Source: Triglochin maritima (Eukaryota > Streptophyta > Magnoliopsida > Alismatales > Juncaginaceae). From it: a stretch of 64,000 bases of DNA. The DNA is taken from contig OY821770.1 of NCBI GenBank assembly GCA_963682175.1, positions 12,554,501-12,618,500 of the forward strand. Direction: 5' to 3'. The position numbers were made by a program, and so were the translations under genes. Positions 10,976 through 22,224 of this stretch are shown in pieces (positions within the stretch are counted from its first letter, which is position 1; each line of letters starts with the position of its first letter). Below the pieces are notes generated by a model. The model was not told where the DNA came from. It did no database searches and saw only the letters and a program-made list of their open reading frames with translations.

Positions 10976-12652
10976 ATATACATCCGTATATCCGACGTAT
11001 ATGCTCTTTTCTACGGTAAACAAGTTTTTAGATCTTGTGAGCTGCCTATTCTAGTGAAGATCTACGGTACTAAAACTTTAATTTTCGAATGGGAAAGCCT
11101 TGGCTGGACAAAGTCAATGAAGAAAACACATATGAAGCTCAACTTTTATTTCCCTGATATTTTATCATTTCACTGGTTAAGATACGTACGACTCGTTAAT
11201 AAGCTTTATCCTGTCCCCTTTTGGGAGATTACTTACATTTTATCCCCTTTAATATAATTTATATCTCTTCACTTTGCACTCCTGACGTTTATAAGGTTAA
11301 GCTGAGATAAAAATGAGACAATCTATACAAATAATATAATCTATTCACCTTATGGTAAAGCTTAAATATATTACTGCAAAAATATTTGAAATATCAATAT
11401 TGAAAAATTGCTAGAGTACTATGCCTGTTGCCAAATTTTTGCAAGATCATGTCTGCTTTTGTCACACGATGAGATGTGGTGAAGGCGGATTTTATTTATT
11501 TATTTGGTTTGGAAAAGATTTGGCATCCTAAACACTAAATTCATTAAGAACTCAGTGCTGAGTTACTTGCCTAGCTTAACGTAGCCTAGGGATCGACGGA
11601 GTTAGGTTGGATTGCTACTTGGTCATCACTTATCATGACATTGGACGACCGGATCACGAGTGTTTTTTCTATTTTCTTTCTTCCACATCAACTTTCTCTC
11701 TCCCCAACTCATTTTCTTTTCTTTCCTATATTATTCACATATTAACCACAACCCACAATAACTTATCTCGCTCATCCACATCATTTCGGGGTCCATCTTA
11801 GAAAAAATTCTAAAAAATCAAAACAATTATAAAACGTATTTTCAAAATAAAAAATAAAATAAAAAATAAAAAAAGAAAAAAAAACACTTTAAAAAACGTG
11901 CTGCAGAACGGACCGGGTCAACGACCCGATCGTTGATGACCGGGTAGTGGGAGCCTTAGAAGACCGGAGATGACCCGTTAGTGGTGGCCTTAGAAGACTT
12001 CTGTATTATTAGGTCACACACAAAGTACTATAACATTAATTGGAGTGTGGGTGGCATTCTCTTTAAGAGAGCAAAGGTTGTTATAATCGTTGTTGTCCTT
12101 GATTTCCCATTAACTATGTGAAGCAGGAAGTATGTCATTAACATTATATTCTCCAATTTTGCAGTACAAGTTGGGAGCATAATTACCAAAACGGTTGTTG
12201 GACGTGGGGTTGGGAGAGAGGGCAGCAATCGATGGCGAGGATGAGGATTTATAGGAATATAAAGTGGACAGAGGAAAGTGGAGGTAGTGGAGTAAAGGAC
12301 GGAGTTTGGGATTTTGGTTGGGTTTCAAATTTTAAAACATCTTCTCTTTTAATTAGTTTCTTAATTTCGTCCATATATGATAACACTTCTTATGAACGAA
12401 AGAAAATTTGGTTAAATTAATAAATGTACTGGAGTTATAACAAAGCGTGAGAGAATTGTTAATGGAGTAGATCTCACATAAAATATCAAGATCCAATTCC
12501 ATAATATTTATTTGATATCTCTTACAAGAAAGTTACTGGAACAAATTGATATCTCTACCAAATTATTTTGTTCGGCTCAAATTATTCGAATAATTTGAGC
12601 GAACTTAATAATTTGGTAGACATATTGCGTAGCTTCTTACAAGCAACTATCT
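10976..12652. other. no gene seen; contains a perfect palindrome
   Basis: AT-rich intergenic sequence with pyrimidine-rich stretches at 11650-11780. At about 12555-12618 a hairpin is formed by TACCAAATTAT and its complement around a perfect 26-bp palindrome whose arms are GCTCAAATTATTC. It may be a tiny foldback relic. Near 11900-11990 ACCGGGTCAACGACCCGATCG suggests another decayed MITE, without readable ends. Short minus frames at 12028-12328 have no domain. Confidence 0.4.
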
Positions 12653-12667
12653 CCGTAATTTTAATTA

Positions 12668-13184
12668 CAGTTTGCCCCCTCCCCTGAACTATGCATTGAT
12701 ATCACTTTGTCCCCCTGAAGTTTCAAAGTTAACAGTTACCTCCCCTGAACTTTAATTTTGTAACACTTTGCCCCCTTGAAATTCAAAAACTCATTATTTA
12801 ACACACATTCGACGTTTTTTTCCTAATTTTTTTTGTGTTGTATCCCTAATACACTCCTAAACCTATATTTACGTGAAAATTTGGATCGAAACGGAAGTCG
12901 GATATGGTTGGAATTTGGGTCCGATTGACACTCAATCCGACCCAAATTCCAACCATATCCGACCTCCGTTTTGACCCAAACTTTCACGTAAATATAGGTT
13001 TAGGAGTGTATTAGGGATACAACAAAAAAATAGGAAACAAACGTCGAATATGTGTTAAATAATGAGTTTTTGAAGTTCAAAGGGCAAAATGTTACCAAAT
13101 TAAAGTTCATGGATGTAACTGTTAACTTTGAAACTTCAGGGGGGCAAAGTGATACTAAGACATAGTTCAGGGGGTTAACCCTTT
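12668..13184. mobile_element. foldback element nested in the left terminal repeat
   Basis: Two arms of about 240 bp, 12672-12920 and 12928-13180, are near-perfect inverted copies of each other (for example CCTAAACCTATATTTACGTG against CACGTAAATATAGGTTTAGG), with only a few bases between. The 9-bp sequence TTTTAATTA occurs immediately on both sides (12659-12667 and 13185-13193). Removing the element and one copy restores an uninterrupted terminal repeat of the host element, which confirms the insertion. No coding region. A transcript would form a long hairpin. Confidence 0.8.
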
Positions 13185-13875
13185 TTTTAATTAATAAAGT
13201 TTAAATCTAAAATTATAAAATTAGGGGAAAAAATAAAATTTAAAAGTGCTCCGATCGAGGGTCGAACCCGCGATCCGTGCAACCACGGCGTTCACGGATC
13301 GCGGTTTGGACCCACGATCCATGCCCACGGATCGCGCTATAAAAGCGTGATCCGTGGAGTGTTTTAGCACAAAAAAATAATTTAAAATCTGATTAAAAAT
13401 TCTCTCCTCTTCTGGTTTTTCTCCCATTCGCCTATTGCACAACACTTCTTTCCGAGCTTATCTTGGGACCCAGGTTAATTTTACACAATTTTTTTACTTA
13501 AGAATAATTAAAATGAAGATTTAATTTCTTTGTTAAATTAAAATTATTCGGAATTGTTTTGTTATTTTCTATTATATTTAATTTTAAATATTAGTTGTAT
13601 TTATGTATCTGTTTATAATTAAATTAAATTTTTATACATTAAAATTTCTATAACGTACATTTACGAAATTTATTATATTATATAAGTATTTGGAATAGTT
13701 TTTTATTATTTTCTGTTAAATGAAAATTTAAATATTAGTTGTATTTATGTGTTAAATTGTTATATATTTCATTATTTCTATAACATGCAATTTGTCATGA
13801 AATCTACGAATATTTTTTATTTACATTATTAAAAATAATTTTGTTTTTATTTTCCTGAACAGTTGTTTTGTCAAA

Positions 13876-14212
13876 ATGAGTCATTTAAGTAGAAGTCGCT
13901 CTGTACAAAACGAACGTGAGTATAATGATGTAGTGGATAGAGAGTCTATTTCCCCACTTCTCGGAATACCAAATTGCATGTTCAGAGTCAATGATATTTG
14001 CACAAATGTAAGTACAAAAAAAATCATATTGTGTTAATTTTTCCAAATATTTAAATTACGTATTTTTAGTTGGTGTATTTTTCACAATATATTTTAATAT
14101 ATTATAGCCGGATGCTGTTTTGGAATGTCGTGCACATCGTCCGGTCATACATTTCCACGATAGTTTTAGTCAAGCGTTCAAAAATTTGGGATTATATGAA
14201 CTGTCCAAATAA
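13876..14212 (+). CDS. two-exon open frame inside the Mutator-like element, plant-mobile-domain-like N-terminal fragment
   Basis: Exon 1 (13876-14007) ends at a good donor (AAT^GTAAGTAC), and exon 2 (14108-14212) starts after TTATAG. Joined, they read 78 codons in phase to a TAA. The second exon contains AVLECRAHRP and LGLYELSK, which look like the start of the plant mobile domain (PMD) found in many Mutator-derived proteins and their domesticated relatives; the domain is then cut short. It may be the remnant of the element's own gene or a captured fragment. The family match is from memory of motifs and is uncertain; the splice sites and open frame are directly visible. Confidence 0.4.
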
Positions 14213-14350
14213 GACATACAAGGACAGACAATAGATTGACCACGGATCGCGGGTACGACCCTCGATCGGAGCACTTTTAAATTTTTTTTCTTCCTAATTT
14301 TATAATTTTCGATTTAAACTTTATTAATTAAAAAAATTACGGAACTATCT

Positions 14351-14949
14351 TCCCATTACAAAATTTCGTTTAATATACATCATATCGTTGAATATTCCAT
14401 GTACATACATCATATATGTTCAAGTGATCATCATCTACATTAATCATGTACATTACCTTTGATTAGGACAACAATGTGTACATGATCGAAGGACGTGAAT
14501 TGGGATGTGATGTTGGTGGATCATATAATTAATATTACTGCAATCATGTTCTTGCCATGAGATCCCATGTTTTATCCAACTCCCATGTGTAGGTGGAGTT
14601 GTGCAAACTTTGTGACGTGCAAATAATAGAGGGTGGTTGGTGAGGTGCACGATTTGGCTGCAATGCTGATATTCCAAACTCAATTAAAATTAATCTCATG
14701 TTACCCTATAATGGTCAACTTTGGCAAGCTTAAACCAAATCTTGATGAGTTGGGCATTTCATATATACCATTAGCCAGCTTGTTTATGCCTACTTAATAA
14801 AGGTTGGTCGAGGATCGACGTCTGAGTTAATGACAGAGTTGCTTTATGCTACAATATTACGGATCATACGTAAGGCCATGAGGCCATCCATGATAATATT
14901 ACGGAAAGTCAAATTATATGGATTAACTAAACATGCAACGTAAGGCCAT
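14351..14949. other. no gene seen
   Basis: AT-rich intergenic DNA. ACGTAAGGCCATGAG occurs at about 14869 and again at about 14939 just before the LTR fragment; the direct repeat could be part of a target duplication, but the spacing argues against that. Confidence 0.35.
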
Positions 14950-14954
14950 GAGCA

Positions 14955-15340
14955 TCGGTCGACCGTTACTTAAGTCACGGTCGACCGGAAAAGTCCAGAG
15001 CGTCTAGGGTTCGTCGAAATGTGAGTTTCGGTCGACCGGTGCTGGGCACGCGGTCGACCGAAAACGTCCAGAGCCTTCGGGACTTGGATCGAAGCGAGAG
15101 TCGGTCGACCGGTTCTGGGCACGCAGTTGACCGAACACTTCCAGGAGCTTCAAGTCGAGAATCAGCATCGCGGATCGGTCGACCGAAGCTTAAGTCACGG
15201 TTGACCGGAAACTTCCAGGGGCTCCCAAGCGCTGTTCAGAAGCGCAAAACGGTCGACCGGCTCGGGGCGAGCAGTCGACCGAATGATGGCGGTTATGAAC
15301 AAAACATGCAATCGGTCGACCGATGGAGAATTCCGGTCGA
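14955..15340. repeat. GGTCGACC palindrome island in LTR U3
   Basis: Thirteen or so motifs in 385 bp, nearly all CGGTCGACCG, with GGTTGACCG and AGTTGACCG variants. Spacing is about 25-45 bp. Several motifs are preceded by 'AAGTCACGGT' or 'GGGCACGCGGT', so the island grew partly by local duplication of motif plus flank. Confidence 0.85.
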
Positions 15341-15397
15341 CCGTTGTAGACAGTTTTGCCCACAATCTGCATGTTTATTTGTACGGTTTTAGCCCAT

Positions 15398-15404
15398 TAT
15401 AAAA
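15398..15404 (+). promoter_or_regulatory. TATA box of the LTR
   Basis: TATAAAA in the context CCCATTATAAAAGG, about 58 bp downstream of the last motif of the GGTCGACC island. Confidence 0.5.
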
Positions 15405-15792
15405 GGTTTTTTCGTCCTAATTTTGTAACACAACATACAATAGTTATTTCTTTGAGAGAGATTAGGCTAGAGAGAGATCTAGAGTGTTTTGGGAGACATA
15501 TTGCTTCCAATCGTTTGTAATCTCGGAGACTTCTCTTGTTGGAGAATGACTTGAAGGAAAGGAAACCCGCAGGAGACCCCCCCGTAAGGACGTAGGCATC
15601 TTGCCGAACCTTGTAAAATCACGTGTGTCGTGGTTTGCTTCAGGGGTGTTGTGTGATTGATTGCTATTTCCATCTTATTCGTGTTTCTTGTTGCATTAAG
15701 ATTGGGAGAGGGTCCGAAGTTAATTTTTCGCAATCAATATTCGTTTTTCGTGGTGTGTTTAATATGTAGTCGTGTTAGATCCCCTCCCAACA

Positions 15793-16748
15793 CTAGGACT
15801 TACAAAATACAATCTCTGACAAAGAAATACAAGAAGTGTTTGGGTATTAAAGAGATTAAAAGGAAGTTAATAATCGTGAGAAAGGGATAAGGCGATGTAA
15901 ATCTAATAGTATGTTAATTTTGTTAGAGTGTGAATAAAAGAAGTGGTTCTAAGAAATATAGGACCAAATTGACTATTTAGAGTGCATATTATATTCACTT
16001 ATTTTCTCTTATGAGTTTCCTTAGAACCATGTTTATTATATTTACTTATGAGTTATGAAGTAAGAATCCTATACAAAATCTACGAAGGAAGGAGATCCCA
16101 CAAAGCACTCTTAAATTAAGGGAAAAAACATTCCCATACGATTTCTAATACCAATGTTAATCTACATCTATCAATTTCTAATTACAAAGTTTTCTTAGCA
16201 ATACTAACAAATCGACTAATCTCTTGAATTAAGTAAAACAATGTTCCCATAAGATTTATAGTACCAAAGTAAATCTACGTCTATCTTCAATTTATAATTA
16301 CAAAAGTTTTTAGATTTGACTCACAAATCAATTACCTTATAAATTCCATTTTCAGTCTTAACCTTGATCCATCATATTGTTTTTTAATTTTTGATTCTGC
16401 TTTTGAATTTTTTAATATAGTTTTATCGTAATTTCTTCACGTACCACTTCTTTCTTTTTGAACGTCAATCATTTTTTTCTTTTCCTAGAAATTATCCTTT
16501 AAAAGAGAAATTGCGCATAATTAATTATTTCAAGAAGTAAAGGCTTACTTAAAGATCACATACGACAAGCATTTGGGGTATTTTTTGCTTCAATCCCGAT
16601 ACTTCTCTGAGGTGAAAAGCATCTAAAATCTCCACCAAATGTTCAAATCACCGTAATTTGGATATTATATTATCATAGAGTCATGGTCTTTAGGGTCAAC
16701 ATCGAATTCAATGTAATACTGATTTGAAGGGAAAAACTTTGATGCGAT
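15793..16748. other. no gene seen
   Basis: AT-rich intergenic sequence. TTCCCATACGATTTCTAATACC (16130) and TTCCCATAAGATTTATAGTACC (16244) begin a diverged direct repeat of about 115 bp. Confidence 0.4.
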
Positions 16749-17589
16749 TAGGATCGTAAATGGTTAGGGTCAAAACCGTTTAACCGCCCCAACCGAACCG
16801 ACAGGTATGATCACGAGTTGTAAAAATCATAACTGTATAATAAATGAGTGGATAAGGGTTGTGAAAACCATAACTATTTAATAAATGAATGGATACGGTT
16901 CCATGATTTAACCCGTCTGTTTTACCGTTTAGCCGCGAAAGATAATGAATATATATAATATTTTGTTATATATACTATATACATATAATTTTTTGTATTA
17001 TTATTGTTATTATGTGTTGATGTTTGATGTTGTTTTATATGAATCTGTGGATGTTTAGATTATGATTTTTTTGGAGGTTTTATTATAAATTTATGGATGT
17101 CTGATGTTTTGAACAAGTTTGACAAGTTTTTATAGACTTAACCATTTACCAAATTCTTATATCGATTTTAGTATTCATTAAGTTTTAACCATATAACCGC
17201 CCAAAAGTGTTTAATTAAATTAAACGGGTAGGGTCATGGGTAGAGGTAAAAATAAATGAGTTTCTACCCGAAACGCAAACCGTTTAATTAGATAGGTAGG
17301 TGTTGGCTTTTTGGCCTTAATCTATATTAATTTTGATGATTAATTAAACTAATCTTAATCAATCAACCTAATCAATCAAAGTGAGCAAACACGATTACAT
17401 GCATTGCATATATATTTGTATACTTGCAATCATCTTAATAAGTTGATCAAGACAATCAAGGAAATGAGCATTGAGACAAAGACATCAAGACTTGTAATCA
17501 AAGCTTTGGATCAAGACATGTAACTTTATATTTATTGAGTCCATAAGGTTTAATGTAAACTTGAGCACTAGGATTCTGTCCCGTCATTC

Positions 17590-18180
17590 CTCGGTAAACC
17601 GAACTTATTTCGGTTAACCGAATCATACCAAGTTCGGTCCACCGAACACCTGTCAGATAGCCGAATTCTTCCCACCAGTAAAAATTAGGTGTTCTCTGGA
17701 ATTGCCCCAACGGAAGACCGAACTACCTTCGGTCGACCGAATAGCCCTGGACCGGTTTTGGACTTTGCTCCAACGGTCGCATTCAAATCGAGTCCCTAGA
17801 GCCCAATTAACTTGACCCACTTCGGACGACCCCACACACTTCGGTCTATCGAATCCTTATTGGCTTTAGGAGCCCAACAACTATTTTACACGTGGCACTT
17901 GACCGTTAACGATAAATCAACTTCCCACTCAATGTAAGCACAATACTCACGCTACTTCGGTCTACCGAAGTATACACGGTAAACCGAACTTGACATAATC
18001 AGAGCCCAATCAATTCTACTGTCCACCTTGGAACGATGAACCGAATGTACTTCGGTGAACCGTATTTAATTAGGGCTAAATAAATAAAAGCTACTGGAGG
18101 TTGGTGAACGGTGATCCGATACATAATCGGTCAACCGCGTTCTTAGTTCAGACCAATTCTGCGGACTACCGTTTGAACAA
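17590..18180. repeat. diverged GGTCGACC/GGTTAACC island in LTR U3
   Basis: Motifs here are mostly TTCGGT(C/T)(T/A/G)ACCGAA, e.g. CTTCGGTCGACCGAATAG and CTTCGGTCTACCGAAG, spaced 30-60 bp. The flanking TTCGG/CCGAA is more regular than in other islands, so this is a distinct subtype closer to the island at 59455. Confidence 0.75.
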
Positions 18181-18287
18181 CGATCGACCAAATATGCCAC
18201 GATTTCTGTCCGAGCTTAAGTCACATCTTGCATTCTCATTGATCCATTCCCCACCAACTCCCAAATGGCTAGATGAGCTTGAAGGCT

Positions 18288-18296
18288 TATAAATAG
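18288..18296 (+). promoter_or_regulatory. TATA box of the LTR
   Basis: TATAAATAG in the context GGCTTATAAATAGAACC, about 105 bp downstream of the last palindrome of the island. Confidence 0.6.
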
Positions 18297-18884
18297 AACC
18301 TCATTTGGTTGTTTTGGACATCTTGAACATTTTCTATCTATCCAATACTCAAAGCCAAATCATCTCAATCTTCAAACTCTCAATCCACAATACTAAAGCC
18401 TAAACTTCATCACTTGCATATCCAATTCCATATCAATATCCAAGTGTGCTCAAGTATAGAGTGTTAGTTAGATTGTGATTCCAATTCTTTATTCAGGAAT
18501 CACCAAGTTGTAAAGCTTCGAGGAAGCTTTCTCTCGGGTTGTGAGAGGAGACACGAGCGAGGCGAGGTTGTTCGCGAGGCTCGGTGTTGTAAACGACGTT
18601 GGTCTAGGCCCGTAACGGAGATCGGTTAGTGGAACCGTAAGCGAGGCTCGGGGGATCGAGCGAGGCTTGCGAGGAGGACTAAGACCCGGGTGTGGGTGCC
18701 GAACCTCTCTAAACTCCGGTGTCGACAAATTTGTGGTTTGCAATTGTCTCTTCCTTAATCCTTCGATTATTATTTTTAATTCCGCATTTATCCATCAATT
18801 AGAGGGTCATAGATCCTAACAGTATGGTCATGGGTAAGGCCTATAACTGCCCACGAACTGCCCATTTACTACCCCAGATGCGAG

Positions 18885-19917
18885 ACAAAGTCCAGTTAGA
18901 ACCTTACCATGAGTAGAGAGTAGGTAAATGCAGATGTCAATATCATATTCCAAACTACCAGATCGATCTAGTTAAAAACCGGTTTAATGCAAAGGGCATG
19001 CAACAATAAAATTTAAGATTTTTTTTTCAAAATAATAAGTATATTTTGATATGAGTTATCTTATCATTTTAATATGGAGTTTGAATTTTTTTTATTGAAA
19101 TTCATTATTTTCTAATTTTTTAATGATAATAAGTACAAAACAGGAATTGAGTTACTGTTTTTCACTTTTGAAAATGGTACCTCCACTATTGTGTTTTATT
19201 TCGTATATTTTACCAAATATTTTCACAACTCTTAAACATACTTTGTCAAATTTTTATTTTGTTATTATTATTTTTAAAAAAAATCCTGAATTTTATGTTT
19301 ACATTATGGACTGGTGGCTGGGAAGTTGGAGGCCAATTTTCCTATGTTTTCATTGTGTCGTAAGGTCTTCATGGAAGAACATGTTTACTCGTTAGGTCAA
19401 ACAGACCATGTTGTGTTTATAGGTCAGATGTGGGCAAAATTCATTAACACGATTTTTAAATGCATTGGACTTGGATTGGCATATAAGGCTTATATATACT
19501 AAGTGTCCATCACAGAACATGATTGACAATCCTAATATGAATCAATATTGCAAATTATATTTCATGTAATTGAATTTAACTCGGGTTATGTTTGCCTAGG
19601 AGTCTTGTGAGGATGGTATTAGAAATTGAAGTCAAGGGGGTCAGAATTTATGAGAGGGTTATCAAAATCTACAGAGTCAAAATCTTGGGGGGGGGGGGGG
19701 GGGGGGGTCATAATTCAAGGGACCGGAAGTCCAAAATGGTCAAAATATAAGCAATTTGGAAGTCCAAAAAAATCCACAATGGTTTATGGATAAGGTTACG
19801 ATGGATGATAATCCAAAACATCAATCTTTGCTTTTATCCTGAGGTGGTATAGTTCAATTTCACAAATTGTTGGGACAATACAACCAAAGAGAAGAAGGGG
19901 GACTTTTTGTTAGATCT
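18885..19917. other. no gene seen; G21 tract
   Basis: AT-rich intergenic sequence with an uninterrupted run of 21 G at 19687-19707, within a stretch repeatedly containing 'TCAAAAT'. No domain-bearing frame. Confidence 0.5.
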
Positions 19918-20349
19918 TAATCCTTGATTAGAGGCTAACCTTGTTTTTTTGTATTTAGGTTGATGTGATGGTTAGGGGTGGGGTGGAGGTTTGTGAGTGG
20001 TAGATGATATGAGGTGGGTTTATAAGAGTGGAAACACTCTTTTATTCTCATTCTCCCCTCTCTCAGCTCACTCACTCTCAACCCTTTCACTCTTAGCCCA
20101 CTGAAGCTCCGGCGAGTGAAGGCAGAAGACGAGCAAAAAGGGAGGCGTGTGTTCATTGCTGGGAGTGAAGTCCGCCGGAGAAGCTCTTTTGGTGTGGTGG
20201 TGATCGTCGTTGGTCTTCAGAGGCTGCTTCAAGCCTTAAAAGTATGCCAAGTTCCGTTTTAATACTCACCCGAGGTTTGTGAGTGGTTGGTTTAGTCGAC
20301 GGTGGCCGTTAGGCTCGTCGGAAGTTGTTGTGCAGCAGGTTGCTGCTGA

Positions 20350-20970
20350 ATAACGGTTGACCGGTCTGTGTATTGGTCGACCGATGCTAGTGTAATTGTA
20401 GGATTTTGCCTTGCACCGGTCGAACGATGCTTTTGGGTTGTCGAACGGGTCCCCCTTGCCGTTCGACCAATTACGTTGTTGTAGGTCGGTTGGGGGCATA
20501 GACCATATAAACGGTCGACCATCTTGTGATTTGTTCGACCGATCATACCTGTAGCTAAGTCAGTTGGGGCCTAGACATTCTAAACGGTCGACCGCCTAGA
20601 GATTTATTCGACCGATATCTTAAGTGAACTTAAAATATGTTGGACCGGTTAGTGCCTTGTTCGACCGATTGTGGACTTAGGAAATGTTGGAAGTCCATGT
20701 TATTTTCGGTCGATCGGGTCCTCTTTGCCGTTCGACCGTGGGATGATTATTTAATATTTTTCTGGCGTAGACCGCTTGTGACCATCTGTTCAACTGATTG
20801 GTCTTTTTGTTAGTTGAATCGGGAGTTGACCAATCTAAACGGTCGACCGCCCATGACTTTTCGTTCGACCGATTGTATGTTGGTTTTGTTCGACCGACTG
20901 GGTGATAGTTGAACCATGCTTATTTCTGGAATGAATCAGTCGACCAGTGTGCTATTTTCGGTCGACCGTT
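20350..20970. repeat. GGTCGACC island in gypsy-like LTR
   Basis: About twenty motifs. A recurring pair is a full palindrome AAACGGTCGACC followed 12-15 bp later by a half-site TTCGACCGAT (20512-20542, 20582-20612, 20838-20870). Decayed variants include GGTTGACCG and GGTCGATCG. Confidence 0.85.
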
Positions 20971-21579
20971 GTTGCCCTGTTGTGTGCTTTTTGTTTGTGA
21001 TCGGCTTTGAGGGCAACGAGTTCACCAGCCTTTTTGGGGCAACGGAAAGGACAAGCCTGCCTGATAGCGATTAATGGTGGCTCTATGGAGCGGGTTGTGA
21101 CTCTACGGAGTGAGTGGTGGCTCTGGTTGTGGGAGCGGTCGTCCTTGTGATGCGGGGTTTTGTTGGCCGATGATGTTCCGGTAGTGGTGCATTGTGTGCA
21201 CATGAGGTGTGGGCCGTGTGGGGGATGGGTGAGAGGACCCTAGAGCCCCGTTGTGAATCGTCTGCTGAGGTTGGGAGAGAGCTCCCTGAATCCCAGTATG
21301 GACGACGATGTTTTACTATTGCTATGTTTGTGCTTTATGTTTAACTTGTTACTGCATTGTTCATTCATGTTAAGGGTTTGACATACGATGTTTCCTTATG
21401 GAAACTCAAGCATAATTGCATGTTTACTTTTCAGGCCGTGAGCGACATTAGAGGGTGGTGACCGAGGAGGAGCTCACCTGGGACCAGATCCTGCCTGTCC
21501 CTCGTTTTGGAGGTGGTAGTGATTACGTGTATTCATATGTTGTAATCTTTTGATGTAATCACACTTTTGAAAAACTCAG

Positions 21580-21728
21580 ATATATATATATATATATATA
21601 TGTATATGTATATATATGTATATGTATATATGTATATATATGTATATGTATATATATACATATATATGTAAATAGATATACATATGTATATGTATATATA
21701 TACATATATATGTATATATATATATATG
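21580..21728. repeat. (TA)n / TATATG microsatellite
   Basis: Mixed (AT)n and ATGTAT units, followed by a second pure (AT)n block at about 21935-21966. Both lie in the solo LTR. The Tyr/Ile-rich minus frames across them are artefacts. Confidence 0.9.
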
Positions 21729-21930
21729 GTCAAGCTCTAGTGAGTCCAGAGCTCATCAAATTTAGTTTAAGTCCCCTACAATCTCACAATTGAATCTTAT
21801 TTACAGTTAATCTCACCATTCATTAGCATAACCGTTTTTTTCTTAATCTACCTTTACATTTTGAAATGAGTGATGAATATTGTGGATGCTTAATTTAGTT
21901 TGATTAAGTCCTGGGCTCACTTGAGAATTC

Positions 21931-21968
<38 letters not shown>

Positions 21969-22224
21969 CTGCCTGTTGTATTTGAATTTTCTGTAATATT
22001 CTGGTGTGTTGTCATTGTGATTGTATTTTCAGTAATTTCTGGTGTGTTGTTTTTTTTAAAATATTGAAATGTTCTCTTCTCTTCTCTTCTCTTCGAGGAT
22101 GTTACACTTTCGCATATCAAATAGTTTTGTCTACGTCTGTTTAATTAATCCAGGTTGGTGAAGGGCCCGACTAAATGAAAAAGATTGTTTTGCTATAGTA
22201 TTATAAACGGACCAATCAAAGTAG

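Larger units (their letters stand above)
12653..14342. mobile_element. Mutator-like element with ~100-bp terminal inverted repeats
   Basis: The left end (CCGTAATTTTAATTA, then from 13194 ATAAAGTTTAAATC.. to ATCCGTG near 13280) is the inverted copy of the right end (from about 14230 to TTACGG at 14342). The inner part of the repeat includes GTGCTCCGATCGAGGGTCG on both sides. The flanks AACTATCT (12645-12652 and 14343-14350) are identical; taken as 9 bp they differ at one base, which fits Mutator-like 8-9 bp duplications. The left repeat is interrupted by a second element (12668-13184). The inside carries a small two-exon open frame at 13876-14212. Confidence 0.75.
14950..15792 (+). mobile_element. 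copia LTR fragment
   Basis: The right part has the widely shared copia U5 signature GGACGTAGGCATCTTGCCG (15588-15606) followed by ACGTGTGTCGTGG. It ends TCCCAACA at 15792. A TATA box is at 15398-15404, and a GGTCGACC island fills 14955-15340 directly upstream. The left boundary could not be fixed and no target duplication was found, so this may be truncated. The family differs from the other LTRs in the window outside the island. Confidence 0.65.
17301..18821 (+). mobile_element. solo LTR, copia (Tork-like)
   Basis: Starts TGTTGGCTTTTTGGCC and ends GATCCTAACA. The flanks GTAGG (17296-17300) and GTATG (18822-18826) match at 4 of 5. The start is the same as that of the LTR ending at 50456, which is preceded by a polypurine tract, so the orientation is plus. 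A TATA box is at 18288-18296. GGTCGACC/GGTTAACC-type motifs run from 17590 to 18180. Inserted in the hAT-type element 16749-18876. Confidence 0.82.
16749..18876. mobile_element. hAT-type element split by a solo LTR
   Basis: Starts TAGGATCGTAAATGG and ends CCATTTACTACCCCA, imperfect inverted ends related to those of the element at 40258. Flanks GATGCGAT (16741-16748) and GATGCGAG (18877-18884) agree at 7 of 8, fitting a hAT duplication. After removal of the nested LTR (17301-18821) about 600 bp remain, rich in 'ACCGTTTAACCG' and 'GGGTAGGGTCATGGG' motifs, with no coding region. Confidence 0.7.
19918..22106 (+). mobile_element. solo LTR, gypsy-like family (copy 1)
   Basis: Starts TGTTAGATCTTAATCC and ends GAGGATGTTACA. 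Flanks CTTTT (19913-19917) and CTTTC (22107-22111) match at 4 of 5. It is collinear with the cleaner copy at 36418-38468: the shared blocks are CTCCGGCG near 20105, the exon-like AGGTATGCC near 20242, GTCGACGGTGGCCGTTAGGC near 20296, TGTTTCC(T/C)TATGGAAACTCA near 21388 and TGATGTAATCACA near 21551. The GATGTTACA end is common in chromovirus (Tekay-type) LTRs, but without internal domains the class is an inference. A GGTCGACC island lies at 20350-20970. Confidence 0.75.

Noticed and set aside
20266..20546. Possible peptide genes in the palindrome islands
   Set aside because: Frames exist on both strands because the palindrome has few stop codons; no conservation of frame between islands.
21533..22120. 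Tyr/Ile-repeat small proteins
   Set aside because: Translations of the (TA)n microsatellites.
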